From Glandiceps talaboti (Eukaryota > Hemichordata > Enteropneusta > Spengelidae): 64,000 nt of DNA. Shown one piece after another: positions 56,199-64,000 of the stretch; position 1 is the stretch's first letter; each line of letters starts with the position of its first letter. Below the pieces are notes generated by a model. That model was not told where the DNA came from and did not search any database. It saw only the letters and a program-made list of their open reading frames with translations. Both the position numbers and the translations under genes were made by a program. The stretch spans positions 24,038,725 to 24,102,724 of the forward strand of contig NC_135555.1 in NCBI RefSeq assembly GCF_964340395.1, in the 5' to 3' direction.

Positions 56199-59100
56199 GT
56201 CAGTAACATACATCATAAAAGTTTCTACCCAACCACTTCTGAAGTGAATGTACTAATAGTTACATACGGTAATTCTATTGTTCAGTTCCCATTTTAATAT
56301 AATTCGTCTATACAACTGTTTTTCAAACTTGAATGTTAATCTTAATCAAAACTAGCACTTTAAACTTGTTAAAGACCTTTTATATATATATCTCCAAGGT
56401 ATGAAATGGTACGGATGCAATGTGTTCTATTATGTTTAGTTAATGGTGACGTAGCCATCTAAAAAGAGGAATATTTTCACGTTTAGTCAGGGTTCTGTTA
56501 TCAGGTATGTGTTGGTGACAGTCCCACTAATTATGGCAATTTGTAATTAGTTGCAGTAAATATAGAAAAAAACGTACTATGTACAAATGTCAAGACTTAA
56601 TGATGTCAAAGGTCACAAACCCGTACCTGAGGTTTGAGGTATGAGGTGGTAGCATGATATCACTCGTGCTGTGTTGTCTAGATACACATTTCGATAAATC
56701 TTTGTCAGGATCACATTTATGCCGTGAAAATGGTGTACATGTGTACGTGGGTATCAATAACGCCGTGACACTACTTCGACCTGGTCGAAGTTTCGTAATC
56801 TTAGAAACAAATTAAAAAATATGTGCACCTTCAAATACAATCAATATCTAGATGCTCTAAGTGATACTATTTTGGAAAATCCTAAGAGATTTTGGAGCTT
56901 TTTTAAATGCAAAACAAAATCAAAGAGTTTACCGGGTTTTGTCTTCTATGGCGATAAATCTGCTTCTGACGCGGCTTCAAAAGCTAGTATGTTTCCATGG
57001 TAAACGTTAACTGCTAAATTGGTTTGCGTCTTATTTATACAATCGTTATCAAAGAGTTATTGTCGACGGTGCCATGTCTGATTGGACTGCTGTTACATCT
57101 TGGGTGCCCCAGGGTTCTATTTTGGGACCGTTACTCTTTCTGTTTTATATTAACGACTTACCTAACTATGTAAGTCCTAAGTCAGAGTGTGCCCTCTTTG
57201 CTGATGATGCAAAATGTCTTAAGGAAATTACTAAAGAGGAAGATTGTTTAGATTTGCAACGTGACATCGATAATTTGATGCTTTGGAGTGTAAAATGGGG
57301 CATGAAATTCAACATCTCTAAATGCAAGTTACTTTCCATTACCAGGAAACGTAAGCCCATTGTTTTTAATTATTCTGTGTCTGAAGTCCCCATTGAGAGG
57401 GTCCATAGTATGTGTGAGCTGGGGGTGGAAGTGACGGACATTCTATCGTGGGATCAACATGTAAATAAGGTGGTAAAAAAATCAAATAGCATGTTGGGCC
57501 TGATCAAGAGAACATAAGGTCAACAGTGCTCGGTACAAACTAAGCGTAATTTGTATATCTCTTTGGTTAGAACTAATTTAGATTATTACACTCAATCTTC
57601 GCAGTGAAGCATTCCGACAGTCATTTTTTAACAGAATATTTTATACATGGAACGCTTGTCCAGTCAAATCGGACTTGTCGTTTTCAGTTTTCGTGTCAAC
57701 TCATATAAAAACGATCTCCGTATATATTATAGAAATCTTTTGGAAATTTTTTTTTGTCTTATAATACTTGCACGTGGGTCAATCGATGTCATTGTGCCAA
57801 GTGTCGTATTTCTGAATTCTGTTCTCGTATGTTATTCGTTTAGTGTATATTTTTTATATACTGTATTTACTGTTTTCAATGTTCTTGTTAGCTTTCTTTT
57901 TGTGTTTGCCATTTGTTGTATGTGGAGGGTTGCTCTTATATAGGTGCTTGCCACCTGTGCGACCTTTTCCCCTGACTTATTGTCGAAGTTTAATAAATAA
58001 ATAAAATAAATAAATGATAATATTTGATAGGTGCTCTCATAACTCAAAAATTCAATTATCGCATCTGTAACTGCTTGCAAGTTCCATTATTACCCTAATG
58101 AGCCTTCAGTAATTATATGGGGAGGGCCGGGGGGGGGGGGAATCAGGCCCAAATTGTTCCATAAAAAATGACCCTCCCCTTGTTCCATTGTGGTAAAATA
58201 GTGACCCTCTCTCAATTTCCATTCTCTAAAACATGCCCCCCTGTTAAAATATTTCAAAGATGTGGTTTTAACGCTGTCAGACATGAAAAGTGGGACACTA
58301 TCCCAGAATCAAAGGTTTAAAGGATTTAATCCCACCGCTGCCACCATGTTGAAAATGTTAAAGGCATTGTTATTGTTATTTCCCAACTATTACCATCGTT
58401 TCGGTAGTGAAAGTTGTTTGAAATCGGCACTGCATTAATCAATACCTGTGTATGGATCTCACTGGCTGAACTGAAGGTCAGAACATTAACTGCTAAACAC
58501 TCGATGTACACACTCCCGATATTGTAGGGGTCGAGGTCAACATCTCCACAATATTATACTTAATAACGTATCCAACTGTTCCCGTTTTACTCCTTGAGAC
58601 CCACCTCTCTCCTCACGTCATGTTACAACTGAAAGCGGCGATTTGATTGACATGGTCTAATATCGTGGTACTTAACCTTAAACCCTAATCCTAACCAATG
58701 TGACAGGAAAGGGATGCCAAAATCACAAAAAATACAACATTAGAAGATATGATAAATCAAGGTAAAGTGTGACCCTCCCCTTATCCCATTTTCTAAAATA
58801 CGGCCCTCCCCAAGAACTGGTTTGTAAAAAGTGACCCATTCCCAATTACCCCCCGTAGTTACTGAAGGCTACCTTAATCCATGGATTTCAGTACTTTCAG
58901 TTTTCTGTGGTCCTCTTTTATATATTGGCTCAAATTTACCGATAGTTACTAGTAGTTACCACATCAGTAGGCCTATAGGCCTAATATATTCTGAATCGTA
59001 AACTTATACTAGGCTCCAAGTCTATTCACACATTACGGGACGTTAATCAAGTATTGGTCACGAGTCATGACTTTCTAGTACATCATGTATGCCGACGATT

Positions 59101-60884
59101 CACAGACTTTGTATTACTTTTAATTAATTTACCAATGAAGTTAGTTCGAGTAAGAAGCGTGTCGACGAAATTATTAATTGGAGTTCGAATACGCTGGGGG
59201 CGGAGAGTTATAGACTGGGGTTGTCCAAATACATTCAAGTATCGTCACGCTGGTAGTCGGGATATCACAGAACCATATTCCAAGGTGTGATGTATTATTT
59301 ACTTAAGAGAAACCGTTCAGAGAATATATATATATATATACTATGAATCTTGATTAGGGGTTGGTCTTGATTATATACTAGTTACCTGTATCCAGTAATG
59401 AAATCAGACATTGACTCTGATCCCTTGTATGATGAATATATAACTTATAAACGTCCTACTTACAGTTAGTGACAATAACATAGTGTTATAACATAGCAAC
59501 AGACTATTTTACACGAGTCCTAGTGCCCCAATGCCATTATTTGTTGCCAATTTTTAGGCACATTAATTTATGTTTATAAAATTCATTGTGTGTTTCTGTT
59601 TTCCCAATGTGTTCTCCATATATGGATGTTTTTCACGAACTATCCGAGACTCCAATAGTAGTCGTTACGGTTGGCCCATTCCTAACTAACTAAACGTGGC
59701 CTTTGGCTCCTCGTAATAATGATTAAAATAGAGATCAGAAGGTATTGTGTTGTATTTTGGACAAGATAAAACTTGTCCAAATTATCCTATGGGCAATTCT
59801 TCTAAAAATATGTATGCTAACCTAGTCACTAGATATAATTCAATATTTCAGATAAATCACACTGGAGCTTGTCTCAATCCAGGACTGGCATTTGGTTCAG
59901 CTGTTGCCATGGGTTACTGGCATCTTCATTGGGTGAGTTTGTAGTTACCATGGTACTTCATGACAATTATCCGTTTTCAGGTTCAAGTTTATATTTCCCT
60001 CATCTAATCTACACAACAAATAAAATTTCGCCCCTGGGACAGCTCTTTGCAGACTTTGTATCATTCCTGTTGTACAGGTCTGTGTCAGTGAATATGGCAC
60101 AAGACTGTAACAGAGGCTGCACTGAGCAACGGCCTGCCGACAGACGTTTAACTGTATTACCATACACTGCTAATATATTGATTTGTGTATAGACATGTCA
60201 CAGGAGTGGTCTGGCTGTCTTTTGTATAATGTAACTGTTAGTACACTGCTGATACATGGATGTGTATACAGGCCTGTCACAGGTCTGATGTTACCACAAT
60301 ATCATGTGTTTGTACATGCTCTTAAAACACTAATATAACCCGCGGTTTGTTAGATATTTTAAACATTCAAATATAGACCAGTGTACAAAGTTGTACTGAT
60401 AGGTATGTTACATGTCAGAGAATACAGTCCTGAAATATTTTCTGACGAAACTTACAAACACTGTAACAGCACTTGTTGTGTGCACACATCGCTGGATACG
60501 CATCCGTGTGTATATCCATGTTTTACGCTTGTTTCAGTCATGTGATCACAGCATTGTATACAGTCAGAGATTGCACACCCATATATTTATGTGTACCGAC
60601 AGACCTATGACATGTCTGTGAATACAGCTTTAACATGTTTAAAATCTTACCAAATTTACAAACCTTGCAACCACACTTGCTGCGCATGTCCTGTTACAGA
60701 ATGTGCACAGAGCCCGTTATAGGTACGTCCTGTAACCTACCCATGGATTTCTAGCAGTGTACACCACATGTATACATTAACCATTATTTCTGATTCTTTC
60801 CAACAGCTGTACTGGCTGGGACCGATTGGTGGCGGGGTGGCAGCTGCTTTATCTTATAAATATATCTTTCAAGCAAAACCCTGA
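51367..60884 (+). CDS. Divergent aquaporin-like protein, three exons
   Basis: Exons 51367-51957, 59852-59932 and 60807-60884, both introns phase 0 at the same places as in the AQP4-like gene 6.4 kb upstream, 249 residues. The fold pattern is kept (FWKAILSEFLTSFLF, HVGGAHFNPAIT, YIGAQCGGTSVGG, LTPQSVRG, YWLGPIGGGVAAALSY). The first NPA box is at 87-89. The second is NPG at 206-208, followed by Leu209 where the filter arginine belongs. The Phe position is Ala67 and the His position Ile194. Water selectivity is therefore doubtful; it may pass another solute, act otherwise, or be losing function. Reading frame and splice sites are intact. An out-of-frame ATG at 51360 overlaps the start. Confidence 0.85.
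51958..54240. other. Intron 1 of the divergent aquaporin gene, first part
   Basis: Two divergent copies of a segment of about 450 bases seem present (around 52000-52480 and 52480-52810; shared words include AATATTAGTCACG/AATATTGAGTG and TAATAACAATTTAT). No coding exon was recognised. Confidence 0.3.
54241..55073. repeat. 18-bp minisatellite, about 46 copies
   Basis: The unit is ATTACATTCATGGTTAGC, alternating with ATTGCATTCATGGTTAGC. Eighteen is divisible by three and the unit is stop-free in several frames, giving false open frames on both strands. It lies in intron 1 of the divergent aquaporin gene. Confidence 0.97.
55900..56195. repeat. (CATA)n-(GACA)n-(CA)n composite microsatellite
   Basis: About 20 CATA tetramers, two GACA blocks broken by GGCGGGCAGG, then CGCA and about 20 CA dimers. 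Its layout parallels 24397-24726. Confidence 0.95.
56786..58015 (+). mobile_element. CR1/L2-type LINE, internally deleted, inactive
   Basis: Plus-strand pieces read YLDALSDTILENPKRFWSFF, then after a deletion NWFASYLYNRYQRVIVDGAM, VPQGSILGPLLFLFYINDLP, CALFADDAKCL (catalytic ADD motif), WGMKFNISKCKLLSI, LYISLVRTNLDYYTQSS and NRIFYTWNACPVKSDLSF. This is the pre-RT linker and reverse-transcriptase domain of a non-LTR retrotransposon. The first part of the RT is missing at about 56995-57005, and there are frameshifts and stops. The 3' region ends in an (AATAAATA)-like tail. It sits in aquaporin intron 1, sense orientation. Confidence 0.88.
58101..58870 (+). mobile_element. Non-autonomous element with AGCCTTCAGTAA ends, copy 2
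   Basis: The ends are AGCCTTCAGTAATTA and its near-inverse TAGTTACTGAAGGCT. The interior matches 34339-35117 (TTTAATCCCACC block, CCTAATCCTAACC words, C-rich right part). 770 bases, no ORF. Direct flanking duplication not obvious. Confidence 0.75.
58871..59851. other. Intron 1 of the divergent aquaporin gene, last part
   Basis: It contains a short (TA) run at about 59322-59340 and no recognised coding sequence or element. Confidence 0.3.
59852..59932 (+). CDS. Divergent aquaporin-like gene, exon 2 (altered second pore loop)
   Basis: 27 codons between CAATATTTCAG and TGG|GTGAGT, coding INHTGACLNPGLAFGSAVAM and GYWHLHW. It is the same size and phase as exon 2 of the upstream gene. NPG-Leu replaces NPA-Arg. 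Confidence 0.88.
60807..60884 (+). CDS. Divergent aquaporin-like gene, exon 3
   Basis: The acceptor is TTCTTTCCAACAG. It codes LYWLGPIGGGVAAALSYKYI and FQAKP then TGA. The C-terminal tail is much shorter than in the AQP4-like gene. Confidence 0.85.
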   Translation: MYWLGPIGGGVAAALSYKYIFQAKP

Positions 60885-60901
60885 TGTAATGATAGAATCT
60901 A

Positions 60902-61290
60902 CATATTCATATTCATATTCATATTCATATTATGTACAGCTTTGAAGGCTAAAAGCCTATGAGCCGATCAAAGGTAAAAAAAAATCAAATGTTCAACAGT
61001 CCATAGTCCAAAGTTCCACGAATAGTAACATGTATATAAATCAAACACTATCCAAGTTTATGTTAATGATGTATTTGTATTCAGCCCAGTGACTGTCTAG
61101 AGTGTTTTTGAAAGAGTTGATAGTATTCGCTGTAACAATTTTTGTTGGCAGTTTATTCCATGCATTGATGATCCGGTTTGGAAAAAAGTTGGCGCGAGTT
61201 GACTTCTGACACAAAGACTTCCGAAGTTTCAGTGGGTGGCCTCTCGTGGCACTATGTGTTTCGCATTGGAAAAAATGCTGGTTCGCAGAG
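60902..61290 (-). mobile_element. LINE 3' end, minus strand
   Basis: On the minus strand it reads ATRGHPLKLRKSLCQKSTRA, FFPNRIINAWNKLPTKI and TANTINSFKNTLDSHW, the C-terminus of a non-LTR reverse-transcriptase polyprotein. It ends in an (ATATGA)n tail at 60902-60935, only about 18 bases after the aquaporin-like stop codon. Confidence 0.75.
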
Positions 61291-61477
61291 TATTTACCAT
61301 GAACATGTCAGAGAGCGGACTACGCCAAAAAGCATTGTCAGCACAAGGAAGAATGCTAAATGAAGATATGCTATTGAAATTTCGCACCAACCTCCCAAGT
61401 GATGTAGAAGCCCATATTTGAGTTCTGATGTTGATATTATACGCCGGGTGAACATTTATGTGGCGAGAAATGTATAT

Positions 61478-62072
61478 AAGGGTGAGGTTTTTTTTGTTTT
61501 GTTTCTCATCTCCAATGGAATAGTCAGGCGGGTCGGGCGGGCGAAATAAAAAAAAAGGGGGACAAGAAAAAAAAATGTATTTTTTCAGTTCTATTCTCTG
61601 TCCTTTCTGTCCTGTTAGTCTCTATACAACTTCAATTCTCTTCTCTTTATTGAATTCTTCATTTTAGCAAGGTTGACAAGTCTGTAGAACAACTTTGTAA
61701 GAAGATGATTAAATACTTTAAGTTATCATCCTGATGGGTGTATATCTGTAGCCATGAACTATTGTGTGATTTTATCAGGAGTACTAATACATTCGTCCTA
61801 TTAATCAAAGTGGCATTGCCATCGCTAACAATGTTTTCAAGTTATCCAATTTGAACTTTAGTATGTAACTTTTTGAAACACTTACGTGATTGTCATCAGT
61901 GTGCTAGATGAATTTTCATTTATATAAACCATTACTTCTATGAAACATTTTTCTTCAGTGTGAACTTGTCAAAATAATCCACCAGATAACATGTCAAACA
62001 TTTCTAGAACTCAGAACCCCTTCGGGATTTACTGTTTAAAAGTAATTAAAAGTAATAATGTAAACATCGGAA
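61478..62072 (+). repeat. Dispersed repeat, copy B (about 590 bp)
   Basis: Direct-orientation partner of 27929-28475. It has an extra block of about 55 bases near 61780-61835. Unknown family, no ORF. Confidence 0.8.
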
Positions 62073-62514
62073 TGTCTTCAAAGGTCATGGATATCATGGG
62101 TCATGAAACGCTATGGAGTCGGTCATTTCCCTGATAATACAACTGATTTAAAGCTAAAAACTGGTCAAGAAATTAGGAATGCAGTATGACTTTTACCAAT
62201 TTTAAGCATAATTTTGAAAATGATGGAAATATTCTGAGCTATTATTGCATTGCAGCAAAATGTACCGCGTGACAGTATTAATTTTGAGCCCTGTCCCTCA
62301 TCAAACCTCAACGGCTTCTGCCATGATGAAAGACACATGCTGCTCTGACGTAACAAAGGGGTTGGGTGGGTGAGAGGGGGGGGGGGGGTTAGACGGCGGT
62401 GTTCTGCCAAGGTTTCCAACAAGTGGGGACACAGGCCCCTTGGTTCCAAAAAGTGGTGTCATTTGACAGGGAGTGGGGTCAATTATTATTGTTTATGAAA
62501 TATTCATATAAATT

Positions 62515-62550
62515 ATCTCAGACCACTATAGAGATACTGTGGTCTGAGAT
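62515..62550. repeat. 12-bp perfect inverted repeat
   Basis: ATCTCAGACCAC (62515-62526) and GTGGTCTGAGAT (62539-62550) flank a 12-base loop. The word GTGGTCTGAGAT also occurs at 30529-30540 and 31184-31195. Confidence 0.8.
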
Positions 62551-62693
62551 ATTTCATTACCTATAGACCATTACCTAACATCATAAACAAATTCCATTCA
62601 TAATAACAGTTCCTAGTAAGCTATTTTTTGAAAATTGTGTACTACACATTACACCTTAGAAAAAGAAGGCAATTAAGATTATGTAGTTTTAAG

Positions 62694-62694
<1 letters not shown>

Positions 62695-62771
<77 letters not shown>
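62695..62771. repeat. (TA)n microsatellite
   Basis: About 38 TA dimers just upstream of copy 3 of the dispersed short repeat. Confidence 0.95.
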
Positions 62772-62775
<4 letters not shown>

Positions 62776-62794
62776 TTGCGTCACATGTTTAAAC

Positions 62795-62851
62795 TATTAC
62801 GCTCTGCCACTGCGGTATAGAGCACTGTCTTAGCAGATTGATACTCACCGA

Positions 62852-62852
<1 letters not shown>
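62795..62852 (+). repeat. Copy 3 of the TA-linked dispersed short repeat
   Basis: Carries CTCTGCCACTGCGGTATAG and TTAGCAGATTGATACTCACC, with TA tracts on both sides, as at 12351 and 29884. Confidence 0.75.

Positions 62853-62945
<93 letters not shown>
62853..62945. repeat. (TA)n microsatellite
   Basis: About 46 TA dimers directly following the dispersed short repeat. Confidence 0.95.
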
Positions 62946-62948
<3 letters not shown>

Positions 62949-64000
62949 TGAATGATATATATATGAATGATATATTGTTTAGAAAGATTGGATAGCCAGG
63001 TAGTCACAATTTTTAATCTGAATATCAATGAATAGCAGTGCTAAAATTTATAATTCCCTTTTTTCAGACAAGGACAATGAACAACTTCAAAATAAGTCAC
63101 AGTGAACATATGATTGAATAAAAACTTTGAGAAATCCTAAACTTGTAACCACTTGTTTCATCTTGTAAAATTGTTAGTACACTTCTGTGTTTATCATTCC
63201 CTCTTCAAATTCATGACATTTTGAAGAAAAAAAATCCCTGACTTTAAAAAGTACCAAATGTGAACGAAAAACTTACAAATAATAGTCAAACAAACTTTAA
63301 AATAATTTATTTTTTATTAATTAACCGTTACTGATTTGGTCCTGCTATATCAAATGACAGCATAGTTACGTACCGTAAACTTGCAATGATACGGAAAGCT
63401 GACATTAGGTGTCCTTGAAACTCAGAACTTGATACTTTAACTAAAACTATCAACAAAGTCAAAGTTGGGATGCTCTGTAAATATTACATTATTTTTTTTC
63501 TGATTTGCACAACAAGTTCGTTCTTCATGTCTGACCGGGCGCACATGCATCGGCCGTCTATAGTGGCCATGCCAGTGATTACGAATTGATTCAGTGCCCA
63601 ACATTCACATGTGTCACTAGCACTGTCAACATCATGCAACACGATCCCCTAACACAGCTTTTTCGGAATCAAAATACACATGTACTCATTTAATTTAACC
63701 CATCAACAAATGAAAATCACAACCTGTCCCATAAATTTGGTTCACGAAGACTTCTGAGCTGTGGCATGGCAGATAGATGTTCCGGTAGCAAGTTCAGTGT
63801 TTCGCACACGTTAGTGATTAGGTCAGAGGTCACGACAGTGACAGTAGACAAAACATGTGACGAGAGACGTCCATTTCGACGTCTCATCTAATCCCTCTAA
63901 TGTTTTAATTTGTAGATTAAGTTTATCAAAGTTGATCTTTTTGTGGCATTTTTTATGTTAACAATAGAACTGCGCGTTGTCACTGTATCTTATATGATGT
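62946..64000. other. Unannotated window end
   Basis: AT-rich sequence without a recognised exon, RNA gene or mobile element on either strand. Confidence 0.4.

Overview
This is a eukaryotic, AT-rich, intron-rich and repeat-dense window, most likely from an invertebrate animal. The evidence is spliced genes with GT-AG introns, animal-type domains (CUB, C-type lectin, AQP4-like aquaporins, tectonin-like repeats), CR1/L2-type LINE remnants, a Penelope-like element and many microsatellites. The style fits an invertebrate deuterostome such as a hemichordate or amphioxus, or a lophotrochozoan; I cannot decide between these from the sequence. No bacterial operons, CRISPR arrays or tRNA/rRNA genes were recognised.

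Layout. (1) 0.7-6.8 kb, minus strand: a secreted protein built of tectonin-like repeats, with at least four exons and an unresolved 3' end. (2) 9.8-10.7 kb: a LINE 3' end with a (TA)n tail. (3) 11.7-19.5 kb, plus strand: a complete nine-exon gene for a 445-residue membrane protein with signal peptide, CUB domain, C-type lectin domain, one transmembrane segment and a cytoplasmic tail with two PPxY motifs. All splice phases fit. (4) 19.5-25.4 kb: intergenic, mostly degenerate repeats. (5) 25.4-45.0 kb, plus strand: a three-exon AQP4-like aquaporin of 258 residues. Its 18-kb first intron holds a 28-bp minisatellite with higher-order structure, a 231-bp palindromic transposon and a 3.7-kb array of 30-bp repeats. 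(6) 49.3-51.1 kb, minus strand: a decayed Penelope-like element with a possible hammerhead-ribozyme relic. (7) 51.4-60.9 kb, plus strand: a second aquaporin-like gene of 249 residues with the same three-exon structure, but with the pore-selectivity residues replaced. (8) 61-64 kb: LINE and other repeat remnants, no gene recognised.

The two aquaporin genes are a tandem duplicate pair. The first keeps a water-channel selectivity filter but has NSA in place of the second NPA box. The second has lost the aromatic, histidine and arginine filter residues and has NPG in place of NPA. The lectin and tectonin-like genes are divergently arranged and may both act at the cell surface or in recognition, but nothing in the sequence shows they work together.

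The very long open reading frames at 40.3-44.0 kb and 54.2-55.1 kb are products of stop-free tandem repeats on both strands and are not called as genes. Exon borders come from splice consensus and phase matching by eye, with no transcript evidence.
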